Part shown: positions 54,452-63,344 of the stretch, one piece after another
Layout: every line of letters begins with the position of its first letter
How positions within the stretch are numbered: position 1 is the stretch's first letter
Assembly (NCBI RefSeq): GCF_023101085.1
Contig: NZ_CP064703.1
Span: 1,488,001 to 1,552,000, forward strand
Reading direction: 5' to 3'
From: Bradyrhizobium sp. 170
GTDB lineage: Bacteria; Pseudomonadota; Alphaproteobacteria; Rhizobiales; Xanthobacteraceae
Length of the DNA stretch: 64,000 nt
Translations under genes and position numbers: made by a program
Notes under the pieces: model-generated
The model's input: only the letters and a program-made list of their open reading frames with translations
Told to the model about the DNA's origin: nothing
Databases searched by the model: none

Positions 54452-55937
54452 ATGCAGCAGGAGCAGATCGATCGGCTGAGAGACGTTGCGATAACGCCAA
54501 GGGAGCTCTTCATCGCGGGCACGCACGTTCGCAGCCTGCGAGGCGGACGGCTCGACGTCGTTTCTCCGATCGTCGGGCGGACGTTCACCAGCATCGCCGA
54601 CGGTGGCCCCGACGATATCGACCGGGCGGTGCTCGGCGCCCGGCAGGTTTTACGAGCAGGGCGCGTGGTCGAAGGCGGCACCCTCTCACCGCAAGAAGAT
54701 CCTGCTGCGGCTGGCGGAATTGACTGAAGGCCATGCGCTCGAACTCGCCGTGCTGGGGGTCCGCGACAACGGCACCGAGATCAACATGGCCTACAAGGCC
54801 GAACCGATATCAGCGGCCGGAACGATGCGCTTCTACGCCGAGGCGGTCGACAAGGTCTATGGCGAGATCGCGCCGACCGGGCGGGATGTTCTTGGCCTGA
54901 TCCATCGCGAACCGCTCGGCGTGATCGGCGTTATCGTACCCTGGAATTTCCCGTTGATGATCGGCGCCTGGAAGATCGCGCCGGCGCTTGCGACCGGCAA
55001 CTCGGTCGTGGTCAAACCGCCCGAGCTCGCTTCGCTGACGCTGCTTCGGCTGGCCGAGCTTGCCAGCGAAGCCGGTCTTCCGGATGGCGTGCTGAATGTT
55101 GTCACCGGCCGGGGGACAACGGCCGGCGAGGCGCTTGCGCTTCACGGCGACGTCGATGCCATTGCCTTCACCGGGTCGGGCGCGGTCGGCAGGCGGTTGC
55201 TCGAATACTCCGCGCGGTCGAACCTCAAGCGCGTCTATCTCGAGCTCGGCGGCTAGTCGCCCAACATAGTCTTTGCCGATGTGCCCGATCTCAAGCAGGC
55301 GGCCAAGGTGTCCGCCAACGGCATCTTCCGTAATTCGGGACAGGTCTGCGTCGCCGGATCGCGGCTGATCGTGCAATCCTCGATCCACGACCGCTTCATG
55401 GACGAGTTGTTGAGCGTGACCACTTCGCTCCGGGTTGGCGATCCCCTGCGCTTGCGTCCTGACATCGGCGCGGTGGCGAGCGAAGCCCAGTTGCAACGCA
55501 GCCTCGGTGCAGTGGAGCTTGCCGAGCGTGAGGGTGCGAAGCGGCTGACCGGCGATGAGCGGATTCTTCGCGACACCGGCGGGACCTTCGTGTCGCCGGC
55601 GATCTTTGCCGACGTCTCGCCTGAAATGACGTGGTCGCGCGAGGAGGTGTTTGGACCGGTGCTTGCGGTCACGCGGTTTGACAGCGAGGACGAGGCCGTG
55701 CGGCTTGCGAATTCCACCAGCTATGGGCTGGCGTCGGCGGTGTGGACCGGCAGCCTGTCGACTGCGCACCGCATGGTGCGCGCCATCAACGCGGGCGTCG
55801 TGCACGTCAACACCTATGGCGGTGCCGACATCACCGTGCCGCTCGGCGGCTTCAAGCAATCGGGATTCGGACGGGACAAGTCGTTGCACGCGCTCGACGA
55901 ATATTGCGACCTCAAGACCGCCTGGATTGCGCTGTGA
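54452..55937 (+). pseudogene. aldehyde dehydrogenase, frameshift plus nonsense codon
   Basis: NAD(P)-dependent aldehyde dehydrogenase family. Residues 1-65 are in one frame (LDVVSPIVGRTFTSIAD), then a frameshift near 54645; the next part carries VPWNFPLMIGAWK, KPPELASLT, FTGSGAVGRR and the catalytic Glu in LELGG. There TAG (55254-55256) replaces the conserved Lys codon of LELGGK. The frame then continues with the active Cys in NSGQVCVAGSR and EEVFGPVLA to 55937. Two independent lesions make it a clear pseudogene. Stop overlaps the next gene (TGATG). Confidence 0.9.
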
Positions 55938-57300
55938 TGAACGCCGCAAAGCTGGACATGCTGATCGCGCGCGAACAGGAACGTTTCCTGAAGCTGCATC
56001 CGCGCTCGGCCAGGGCGTGGGAGGAGGGCAAGCAGCATTTTCTTTATGGCGGCCCCTCGCACTGGATGCGGCGCTGGGCCGGCGGGTTTCCCTGCTATGT
56101 TGAGGAAGCCAATGGCGCGCATATCCGCGATATCGACGGGCATGACTATGTGGACTTTTGCCTCGGCGACACCGGCGGCATGTGCGGTCATGCCCCCGAG
56201 GCCGTCACCCGGGCCGCACTGCGCCAGCTAAGCCGCGGCGCGACAATGATGTTGCCGACCGAAGACAGCCTCTGGGTCGGCGCCGAACTCTCCCGCCGCT
56301 TCGGCCCGCGGTACTGGACGCTGACGACGTCGGCGACCGACGCCAACCGCGGCGCGATCCGCATCGCGCGAATGATCACGGGGCGGCCGAAAGTCCTGGT
56401 GTTCTCCGGCTGCTATCACGGCGGCATCGAGGAGGCCCATATCGAGATCCGCGACGGCCGCGTCGGCATGCGCAACTCGATCCATCCGAACGGCGTCGAC
56501 CACGCCGCTGTCAGCCGGATCGTCGAATTCAACGATGTCGAGGGCCTGGAGAGGGCGCTGTCGCACGGTGACGTCGTATTGGCCGATCCCCTGATGACGA
56601 ACTTCGGGATGATCCCGGTCGCGCCCGGCTTCCACGAAGCGCTGCGCGATATCACACGCCGTACCGGCACCGTCCTGATCATCGACGAGACCCATACATT
56701 GTCCTGTGGGCCCGGCGGTTTTACGCAGCTTCACGGCCTGGAGCCCGACATTCTCGCCGCCGGCAAGGCGATTGCCGGCGGCATTCCCGCGGGCATTTTC
56801 GGCCTCAACGCCGAGATCGCCGAACGAATGTGGAAACTCATACCCCTTGCCAACCCGCGACAACGCCAGTCCGCCCATCTCGGCATCGGCGGCACGCTGG
56901 CCGGCAATGCGCTTACGGTCGCAACCATGCGCGCGGTGCTCGAGAGCGTACTGACGGCGGAAAACTACCAGCGCATGATTGCCAACGCGACGCGGCTTGC
57001 CGGGCAGTCCGCAGCCTCATCGCCAACCAGCGTCTGCTTTGGCATGTCACCCAGATCGGCGCCCGCGCCGAGATCATGTTCGTGCCGGAGCCGCCGCGAA
57101 ACGGTGCCGACGTGATTGCTCATCGAAACAGCGATCTCGAAACGCTGCTTCACGCCTTCTACATGAACGAAGGCATTCTGGTGACGCCGTTCCACACCAT
57201 GTTGTTGATGTGTCCGGCGACGACGCCTGACGATATCGAGAAGCATACAAGGGTGTTTGAACGCTTCATCGTCCTCTTGCGCGAGGCCGGTCTGGCCTGA
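55937..57300 (+). pseudogene. class III aminotransferase (glutamate-1-semialdehyde aminomutase-like), frameshifted
   Basis: Resembles GSA-aminomutase-like aminotransferases: YGGPSHWMRRW, CLGDTGGMCGHAP, FSGCYHGGIEE, IIDETHTLSCGPGG and the PLP Lys in AAGKAIAGGIPAG. At about 57008 the frame shifts; the C-terminal 95 residues (LIANQRLLWHVTQIG, NEGILVTPFHTMLL) are in another frame ending at 57300. Catalytic residues lie before the lesion but the C-terminal domain would be lost. Confidence 0.85.
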
Positions 57301-57327
57301 AGGCGGAGTTGCAATGGCTCGATGCTC

Positions 57328-58131
57328 ATGACATCAGCCCCTTTCGACCTGTCGGGAAGAGTAGCGCTGGTGACCGGTGGCGGGACGCGGCATTGGCGCC
57401 GCTATCGTCACCCGCTTCGCCGAGGCCGGAGCGACGATGGTGATCGCGAACCGCACGAGGGATGTTGCTGCTGCGGAACTGGTCAGGCAACTCGAGGCGT
57501 GCAACCTCCGTGTGCATGACGTTCCCTTCGACGGGCTGGATCGGGCAGGCCTGCATGCACTGGTGGGTCAGGCCGCAAGCCGGCACGGCCGCCTCGACAT
57601 CGTGGTCCACAACGCGGGAGGATGCCTGTGGTCGTCGCTCGAAGAGCTTGACGAGGAAAAGCTCGATGCGACCCTGGCACTCAATCTCAATGCATGCTTC
57701 TGGCTGGCGCAGGCCGCCATTCCGCACATGCGGGCGAACGGTTCGGGAGAATCCTGGTGACGTCGTCGGTTTCGGCCCGGGTCGCGATGGGAGGCGGCAC
57801 CCATTACTCGGCCGCGAAGGCCGGCGTGAACGCGTTCATTCGCGGCGCGGCATTTGAGCACGCCCGAGATGGCATCACCGTGAACGGCGTCGAAGCCGGC
57901 TTCATCGCAAAGCCCGGCCGCGGTACCCTGAGCACGCCGGAGAACATGGCGCGGATCGGACGGTTTATTCCGGTCGGATCGATGGGCGAGGCCGACGACA
58001 TCGCCTACGCCATGGTCTATCTCGCGTCGGAACAGGCGAAATATGTGACAGGCCAGACGATCCTCGTCGATGGCGGCTCGACGCTGCCGGAAACCGGATT
58101 TGCCGTCGAGCAGCAATGGGGGATCGAATGA
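57328..58131 (+). pseudogene. short-chain dehydrogenase/reductase, two frameshifts
   Basis: FDLSGRVALVTGGG begins in one frame from ATG 57328 (or 57322). Near 57386 it shifts to a frame with RGIGAAIVTRFAEAG and VHNAGG; near 57750 it shifts again to RILVTSSVSA, the catalytic Tyr/Lys in THYSAAKAG and the C-terminal YVTGQTILVDGGS, ending at 58131. Two lesions; non-functional. Stop overlaps the next SDR. Confidence 0.88.
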
Positions 58132-58901
58132 GCAGTCGTCTTGCAGGGCGCATCGCCCTGATCACGGGTGCTGCGACCGGAATCGGACGCGCATCGGCCG
58201 AATTGTTTGCACGCGAAGGTGCCCGCATTGTTCTGTTTGGCCTGGGCGGTCCGGCGCTGGATGATGCCGCCAGTGCGGCCGGTGGAACTGCCGTACATGG
58301 CGATGTGACGAACGAAGCGGATATTGCCGCGGCCATCGGAACGTGCGGCGAAAGACTTGATATCGTGCTCAACGCCGCCGGCTTGATCATTCCGGATGAA
58401 CCGGAAACCGTGATGGACGAGACCTGGACGACAATGTTCGACGTCAAGCTGACGGGAACGATGAGAGTCTGCCGCGCTACCCTTCCGCTGCTCAGGCAGC
58501 GGGGCGGAGCGATCGTGAACATCGCCTCCGTTGCGGCGTTCAATTCGAGCCCGGACAGCGTGAGCTATGCGACGAGCAAGGCGGCGGTCGTGTCCTACAC
58601 GCGCTCGCTCGCCTTTGCCCACGGTGGCGACGGAATTCGCGCCAATGCCGTTGCTCCGGGATGGGTGCGGACGCCGATGAGCGAGCATGAAATGCGGCTT
58701 CTCGCGGAAAAAAAAGGCAGTACACCAGAAGACGAATTCAGGGTGTTAAGGGAGCGAATCGCATTGCGCAGGATTGCCGAGCCATCGGAGATCGCATCCT
58801 GCTGTCTGTTTCTAGCATCCAACGAAGCCTCTTTCATCACCGGAGCGGTGCTGATCGCTGACGGCGGTGGCCGGGCGCCGACGCAGAGCTGGGCCGTGTG
58901 A
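58128..58901 (+). CDS. short-chain dehydrogenase/reductase
   Basis: Intact 257-residue Rossmann oxidoreductase. Cofactor loop TGAATGIG (13-20), NAAG, and the catalytic Ser134, Tyr147 and Lys151 (YATSK). The C-terminus GAVLIADGG is typical. Overlaps the broken SDR upstream, so it was the last gene of the ALDH-aminotransferase-SDR-SDR operon. Substrate unknown; its expression now depends on whether the decayed genes upstream are still transcribed. Confidence 0.88.
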   Translation: MSSRLAGRIALITGAATGIGRASAELFAREGARIVLFGLGGPALDDAASAAGGTAVHGDVTNEADIAAAIGTCGERLDIVLNAAGLIIPDEPETVMDETWTTMFDVKLTGTMRVCRATLPLLRQRGGAIVNIASVAAFNSSPDSVSYATSKAAVVSYTRSLAFAHGGDGIRANAVAPGWVRTPMSEHEMRLLAEKKGSTPEDEFRVLRERIALRRIAEPSEIASCCLFLASNEASFITGAVLIADGGGRAPTQSWAV

Positions 58902-58952
58902 AGCCACGGGCAAAGCCGAAGGGACGCAAGCACCGGTGGCGGCCGCCTATCA

Positions 58953-59382
58953 TCAGCGCTCGTAGCTTGCGGGATCCGGGCTGTCCGACGGATTTGCAAA
59001 TGCCTTGCCGCAGAACCGCCGACATGAGCGTATTGAAGTTGAGCCCGTTCGGCGGGACCGGCGATTCGAGCCACTTTTTGTAGAGCGCCTCGATCTCCGG
59101 GCTGCGGTAAAGCTCCGCAGTCGTACGATCTGCCACTGCCTTGAAGGCTGCGTCGTCCTTACGCAGCATGGTCCTATAGGGTTCGGCCTTTGAAAAAGTT
59201 TTGTCGCTGATGATATAGGCAGACGGGTCCTTCGACCTGGCGATCGCGACGGCAAGCTGCACGTCATCGAGGACGTAGGCCACGGCGGCGCCGGCGATCG
59301 ACGGCATTCCGCCGGCGAGTGCCGCCATTGTGGCCGCCTCGAGCTTGAGAACCTGACGGCGATCGAGCGTGGGTTCGGTCAT
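58953..59382 (-). pseudogene. chimera: NapA Tat leader fused to solute-binding protein C-terminus
   Basis: From ATG 59382 (Shine-Dalgarno GGGAGA) the first 30 residues read LDRRQVLKLEAA followed by an Ala/Gly-rich run, a twin-arginine leader as in periplasmic nitrate reductase NapA. After about residue 32 it becomes the C-terminal lobe of an amino-acid-type solute-binding protein (VAYVLDDVQLAVAIA, SPEIEALYKKWLESP). Near 59005 another frameshift separates the natural C-terminus (AFANPSDSPDP). No molybdopterin domain remains. It follows napD at 16 bp, exactly where napA belongs. Confidence 0.8.
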
Positions 59383-59398
59383 GGCAATTCTCCCGAAG

Positions 59399-59722
59399 TC
59401 AGGTGGTCGCGTCGATGGCGTGGAAAACAAGCGAAGCGGAATAGACGTCGGGCAACAGCGCGAGCTGGTTGAGCGTGGTGCCGAGCGCGCCGGCATCCGG
59501 CGAATCGACCACGACGACGAGCTTGCCCTTGGGATCGCGGCCGTAGATTTCGCATCCCTCCAGGGTCAGGATTGCAGCTTCCACGTCTGCGAGGCGCTCC
59601 GGGCGGGCCTGCACCAGAATGCTGGCGATCTCGCCGCCGGGCGGCGCCACCACGCGATCCGGATTGAGCAGACGGCCCGTAACAAGGGCCCGACGATCGA
59701 TCCGCGCTATGAGGTCTGGCAC
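59399..59722 (-). CDS. napD: NapD, periplasmic nitrate reductase chaperone
   Basis: Cytosolic chaperone that binds the NapA Tat leader. 107 residues, ferredoxin-like fold: EIASILVQARPERL, LEGCEIYGRDPKGKLVVVV and VYSASLVFHAID match NapD. GTG 59722 has AGGGAG just upstream; a TTG at 59746 would add 8 residues. Follows napE; its client napA is reduced to a leader chimera, so the gene is probably useless unless another NapA-type protein exists. Confidence 0.88.
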   Translation of the reverse strand: MPDLIARIDRRALVTGRLLNPDRVVAPPGGEIASILVQARPERLADVEAAILTLEGCEIYGRDPKGKLVVVVDSPDAGALGTTLNQLALLPDVYSASLVFHAIDATT

Positions 59723-59746
59723 GTTTTTCTCCCTGAAGAGCTGCAA

Positions 59747-59881
59747 CTACCGCGTGGGAGGGCCGGGGGGCCCGGCCATCATCTGGTAGATCCAAACGGC
59801 GAGGGCGTAGCTGCCGACGGTCGCGACCGCAAAGGCCGGCAAAAGCACGGCAGTCAGAAATAGAGACGCGAATTTTTCCAT
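59747..59881 (-). CDS. napE: NapE, small membrane protein of nitrate reductase operon
   Basis: A 44-residue protein from ATG 59881, with one transmembrane helix (FLTAVLLPAFAVATVGSYAL) and the family ending AVWIYQMMAGPPGPP. Four Arg precede the Met in an open frame, so the true start may be further upstream (ATG 59965 or 59974); a FixK box upstream would place transcription start near 59987, which allows both. NapE function is unknown. Confidence 0.8.
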   Translation of the reverse strand: MEKFASLFLTAVLLPAFAVATVGSYALAVWIYQMMAGPPGPPTR

Positions 59882-60021
59882 GCGCCTGCGGCGCGGCCTT
59901 CCGCCTCCTGTCGTCGCTTGCGGCCGACATGCTGAATCTCGTTTGCGATTTGATGGCTGGATCATTGGCGGCATCGGTGCCGCTGCCCGCGTCAACGCTA
60001 GAAGAAGTATCGCTCGCTGCT

Positions 60022-60035
60022 TTGATCTAGATCAA
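60022..60035 (-). promoter_or_regulatory. FixK/FNR box upstream of napE
   Basis: TTGAT-CTAG-ATCAA, a perfect and fully palindromic consensus site. Centred 147 bp before the ATG at 59881 and 55-64 bp before the upstream alternatives. Bradyrhizobium nap genes are known to be activated by FixK2 through such a box, and fixK lies 1.4 kb away. Confidence 0.8.
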
Positions 60036-60136
60036 TCCGGCCCGAGTTCGCCGTTTCCGCAGTGCGAAATCGGGGGCGTTTTGCCGCGCCTCGGAATCGA
60101 GGCCGTCGCAGCGAATTTCCTCGGTATCTAGCCAAA

Positions 60137-60161
60137 TTCGGCCCGTTGCTCACGGGCCGAA
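60137..60161 (-). terminator. intrinsic terminator of the DUF6455-like gene
   Basis: Perfect 10-bp stem, TTCGGCCCGT (60137-60146) with ACGGGCCGAA (60152-60161), 5-nt loop; on the minus strand it is followed by a short TTT. Located 14 bp after the stop at 60175. Confidence 0.65.
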
Positions 60162-60174
60162 GCTGACGAATGCA

Positions 60175-60582
60175 TCACGCCTTCTGACCCAGTTCGTCGA
60201 TTGCCGCCGTGTTGGGGCAGTACTCGTCATACCGTTGGGCGAGGGTGCCGGCGTCGAGGTCGTGGTTGCACAGGGCCTTCCGCTCGCATGCAGAGCAGAC
60301 GCGGACCATGTCACGTTGCAGGACAGGCTGGGTCCGCGACAGGGTCGCTTCGTCGATGCCCAGGACTTTCAGGAGCCTCGGCAACTCATCGCTCGCATGT
60401 GGTCCCTGCCGGACAACGGCATCGAGCTCGGCAGGACTCACACAAAGGTCCCGCGCAATACGTGCGAAATCCCCGCTATTCATATCGCGAAGTTCACGCA
60501 TCTCGCGCTGATGCTGGAGCCAGTCGCCGAACAGATTAATGACGTTTTCGACGATCGGGTATGTCTTGATCTCGGTTGTCAT
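60175..60582 (-). CDS. DUF6455-like cysteine-motif protein
   Basis: A 135-residue soluble protein. N-terminal helix pair (LFGDWLQHQREMRELRDM), a central DFARIARDLCVSPAEL segment typical of small proteins near denitrification genes, and C-terminal CSAC-x5-C-x16-C (Cys96, Cys99, Cys105, Cys122), which could bind iron or zinc. ATG 60582 has AGGGAG upstream. No FixK box seen directly before it. Function unknown; location suggests low-oxygen physiology. Confidence 0.75.
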   Translation of the reverse strand: MTTEIKTYPIVENVINLFGDWLQHQREMRELRDMNSGDFARIARDLCVSPAELDAVVRQGPHASDELPRLLKVLGIDEATLSRTQPVLQRDMVRVCSACERKALCNHDLDAGTLAQRYDEYCPNTAAIDELGQKA

Positions 60583-60694
60583 GGCGCGCTCCCTAACGTG
60601 CTGAAACCGGCCGAGCATGAACGTATGGCCGCGCTGAGTCGTTGCGGTAGATCAAATGGCATGAAGGTGTGTACGCTTGCCTCCTCTCAATTCC

Positions 60695-60895
60695 TTATTG
60701 ACGCCATACGCGCCAGTGCGTCGGATGAATCAGCACGGGCTGGTCGGCCCAGACGTTGAACCACATGGCCTCGCGCTTGCGGCAGGGAAATGCCCAGGGG
60801 CGCAAGCGGCCATCATGAATTCGAGCAACACGTCGGATCCATCGTCCGCTCCCTGCAAACACACCTGGAGCCGCGCCTCCTGACGAGCGCGCCAT
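60695..60895 (-). CDS. possible small Trp-rich protein
   Basis: A 66-residue frame with an Arg-rich first half and an aromatic end (RLRPWAFPCRKREAMWF, NVWADQP, HWRVW). The residue pattern looks protein-like, but I cannot name the family and no clear Shine-Dalgarno precedes ATG 60895. Divergent from the LysE remnant by 3 bp. Confidence 0.3.
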   Translation of the reverse strand: MARSSGGAAPGVFAGSGRWIRRVARIHDGRLRPWAFPCRKREAMWFNVWADQPVLIHPTHWRVWRQ

Positions 60896-60898
60896 GAC

Positions 60899-61180
60899 AT
60901 GCACCGTTTCCTAGAACTTGCCGCCTTCTATTCCGCGGCATTTCAATCGCCCGTCATTGCCCTTGTCCTGACATCGCTCATCATCGAAATGACGCGGGGG
61001 CCGAACATGGCCTATCTCGCCGTGCTCGGTGCGAGCCGGGGCTGCCTCGCCGGATTCTCCGCCGTCCTTGGCGTCGCGCTGGGACTGGCGCTGCTCGGCA
61101 TCGCGGTCGGGCTTGGTGCGGGATCGCTGATCCTCAACAATCCTGTTCGCTTACGAAACCCTGCGCTGGGCCGGCGCGAT
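60899..61180 (+). pseudogene. LysE-family exporter remnant
   Basis: N-terminal helices of a LysE/RhtB amino-acid exporter: LVLTSLIIEMTRGPNMAYLAVLGASRG and a following Leu/Gly-rich helix (quoted segments EMTRGPNMAYL, AVLGASRG). Near 61145 the frame breaks; the continuation YETLRWAGAIYLF is in another frame, then similarity ends at the antisense small gene. About 100 of some 205 residues remain. Confidence 0.7.
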
Positions 61181-61360
61181 TTACCTTTTCACCTCGATGC
61201 AGTTGGCGTTCAGGCGTTCATTGTCAACCAGCCGTTCAGCCAGCACCATCGCCTGCGACGGACCATTCGATTGGACATCGACTTGGCGCTGCAGGCACTT
61301 GAAGCTGTGGCCGTCCGAATTCAGGATATCCTTATAGAACGAGACGCGATAATTGTTCAT
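61181..61360 (-). CDS. conserved small protein, 59 residues
   Basis: Starts at ATG 61360 with Shine-Dalgarno GGAG 8 nt upstream and ends TAA at 61181-61183. Sequence begins MNNYRVSFYKDIL, then SDGHSFKCLQRQVDV, and ends ANCIEVKR; this beta-beta-helix-beta outline matches a short protein I associate with Bradyrhizobium genomes. It abuts the point where the LysE remnant stops. Below usual ORF length cut-offs. Function unknown. Confidence 0.7.
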   Translation of the reverse strand: MNNYRVSFYKDILNSDGHSFKCLQRQVDVQSNGPSQAMVLAERLVDNERLNANCIEVKR

Positions 61361-61428
61361 TCTCGACTCCTAGCCGTGTGCGTTGCGCATTGTCGCGTAC
61401 AGATGGAGACATAGGCAGGCGGCCTGCC

Positions 61429-62124
61429 TCAGGCGTCCATGTCTGCCAGACGTTGGCGGTTGCGCAGCACGATTTGACGGGCACTCGAAAACACCAGGAC
61501 GCCCTGATCGTTGAGCTGCGACAGCGCGCGCGACACGGTTTCCAGCGTCAGGCCGAGATAATCGCCGATATCGCGGCGGCACATCGGCAGCGCCATCATA
61601 CCGGTCTTGGCGAGCCGGCGGTCCATTTCCAGGAGGAACGTCGCAACCTTCTCCATCGCGGTCTTGCGGCCGAGCAACAGCATATGATCTTCCGCGTGCC
61701 TGAGATCGCTTGCGGTCATGATCCAGAGATTGTGGGCGACCCTGACGTTGGATCCCGCGGCGGCTTCCAGGCTGCGGCGCTTCACCAGGCGGACGGTGGT
61801 ATCGGAGATGGCTTCCGCCGTCAGGCGATGGGAGGTGCCGGGATCGAGGCCGAAGACGTCGCCGGCCAGATGGAATGCGCCGATCTGGCGCCGTCCGTCG
61901 TTCAGCAGCTTGTAAGTACGAACCGCACCCCGGATTACCTGATAGACGTACTCGGCAAGTTCGCCTTCGCCGTAGATTTCCTCGTCCTTGCGGTAGGAGA
62001 ATTCGGTCGCGACCACACCCGAGCAACTGGCGATGACGCTGAACTGGTCGGCCGACGGAGGTACCGGGCTGCGCGGGGCGTTGAGAACGTGGGCTGCCGG
62101 CGCGGTGATCGTCTGGGTATGCAT
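61429..62124 (-). CDS. fixK: FixK, CRP/FNR-family activator
   Basis: A 231-residue CRP-fold regulator. Effector domain (about 30-150, EIYGEGELAEYVYQV, GDVFGL) lacks the N-terminal Cys cluster of FNR, so it is not an oxygen-sensing iron-sulfur protein. C-terminal helix-turn-helix CRRDIGDYLGLTLETVSRAL (182-201). Cys182 corresponds to Cys183 of Bradyrhizobium FixK2, whose oxidation inactivates DNA binding. Order fixL-fixJ-RR-fixK equals that of B. japonicum. Likely activates the two TTGAT-N4-ATCAA boxes in this window. Confidence 0.92.
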   Translation of the reverse strand: MHTQTITAPAAHVLNAPRSPVPPSADQFSVIASCSGVVATEFSYRKDEEIYGEGELAEYVYQVIRGAVRTYKLLNDGRRQIGAFHLAGDVFGLDPGTSHRLTAEAISDTTVRLVKRRSLEAAAGSNVRVAHNLWIMTASDLRHAEDHMLLLGRKTAMEKVATFLLEMDRRLAKTGMMALPMCRRDIGDYLGLTLETVSRALSQLNDQGVLVFSSARQIVLRNRQRLADMDA

Positions 62125-62195
62125 GTCGCCATCTCCTCGATGCGGGATGGCTTGGTTTATCGAGGAGATCTGTTCGGCGATATTTCGGACGATAT

Positions 62196-62214
62196 CCTAA
62201 GGGGGTCTACTTAC
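62196..62214 (-). promoter_or_regulatory. FixJ-like binding site before fixK
   Basis: On the minus strand GTAAGTAGACCCCCTTAGG, resembling the FixJ site of fixK promoters (GTAAGTA followed by a C-run and TTA). It lies 72-90 bp before the fixK ATG, compatible with activation by phosphorylated FixJ. Consensus recalled, not computed. Confidence 0.6.
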
Positions 62215-62248
62215 GGGGTTTTACGGGTGCCGCGTCTCGCCTGATTAT

Positions 62249-62683
62249 TCAGGACTGGCCCGTCGCGGAGCCCGGATTGATGGCGTTTCGAATACATTCC
62301 ACCAAATTGTCTTCGAGATTGGGCTTGAGGAGGACCTGAAGCACCCCGGCAGAGCTGGCCTTCGCCGAAATGCTCCCGTGTGGATAACCCGTAATCATGA
62401 CGATCGGCGTGCTGATGTCGAGGCCGCGCAGTCGCTGGGCAAGTTCCAAACCGTCGATCCCTGCCATCTTGTAATCCACGACGAGGCAATCCGCGCCCTG
62501 CGGGATCGAAGATTCCAGCAACGCGGACCCGCTGCGGAAGGTGCGGACCTCGAAGCCCTCGGTCTCCAGCAAAAACCGCAGCGACTTCAGGACGTCGTGG
62601 TCATCGTCGACGACGTAAATCAGCGATTTTTTGGGGGACGGGCCAGTCTCGGAACGGCCGAATGTGTGATGGGTATGCTGCAT
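62249..62683 (-). CDS. single-domain response regulator
   Basis: A 144-residue CheY-like receiver with a 20-residue N-terminal extension (QHTHHTFG). VVDDDHD (24-30), phospho-acceptor Asp70 in LVVDYKMAG, Thr in MITGYP and the switch Lys in LLKPN. No output domain. Located between fixJ and fixK, as a receiver-only gene is in B. japonicum. May compete for or relay phosphate from FixL or another kinase. The start may lie further upstream (to 62758). Confidence 0.85.
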   Translation of the reverse strand: MQHTHHTFGRSETGPSPKKSLIYVVDDDHDVLKSLRFLLETEGFEVRTFRSGSALLESSIPQGADCLVVDYKMAGIDGLELAQRLRGLDISTPIVMITGYPHGSISAKASSAGVLQVLLKPNLEDNLVECIRNAINPGSATGQS

Positions 62684-62726
62684 CAGTGCAGGATAGCCAG
62701 TCCGCCCACGCCCATATTGACTTGGC

Positions 62727-63344
62727 TCAATCGTCGACGATCCCGGCCCGGATCGCAAACCTGACCAATTCCGAAAGGTTAGCCGCCTGCATCTTGGTCA
62801 TGACGTTGGCCCGATAGACCTCCACCGTGCGAGGGCTGATATCGTATTCCCTGGCAATCACCTTGTTCGATTGGCCGCTCACCAGGCCCTGCATCACCTG
62901 CCGCTCCCGCTGGGTGAGGGACGCGACTCGTGCGGCCATGTCGGCCGTCAGCGCTTCGCTCTTCGCGCCGCCTTCATTCTGCGAGAGCGCGGTCTCGATC
63001 ATCCCGATCAGCCGGTCATCCTCGAACGGCTTTTCGAGAAAGTCGAGCGCGCCAAGCTTCATGGCTTCGACGGCGAGCGGCACGTCGCCATGGCCGGTCA
63101 TGACGATGATCGGAAGCTTTCGGACGCTGGAGGCTCCATTGAGTTGACGCAGCAATTCCATGCCGTCCATGCCCGGCATCCTTATATCCGTGACCACGCA
63201 CCCGGCCTCCAGCTTCGGATGCTCGCTCAGAAAAACCTGCGCGGAATCGAACAGGCGCACGCTGTAGCCGGCCGAGCCGAGCAGGAAATCCAGCGAGTCG
63301 CGCATCGCCGCATCGTCATCGATGACATAAACCTTACCGCCCAT
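62727..63344 (-). CDS. fixJ: FixJ, oxygen-responsive two-component regulator
   Basis: A 205-residue response regulator: receiver (1-120) with VIDDD, phospho-acceptor Asp53 in VTDIRMPGMDG, MTGHGD and FLEKPF; LuxR/NarL-type helix-turn-helix (140-200; LTQRERQVMQGLVSG, NKVIAREYDISPRTVEVYRANV). Phosphorylated by FixL at low oxygen, it activates fixK. Its ATG overlaps the fixL stop by 11 nt. Confidence 0.95.
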   Translation of the reverse strand: MGGKVYVIDDDAAMRDSLDFLLGSAGYSVRLFDSAQVFLSEHPKLEAGCVVTDIRMPGMDGMELLRQLNGASSVRKLPIIVMTGHGDVPLAVEAMKLGALDFLEKPFEDDRLIGMIETALSQNEGGAKSEALTADMAARVASLTQRERQVMQGLVSGQSNKVIAREYDISPRTVEVYRANVMTKMQAANLSELVRFAIRAGIVDD

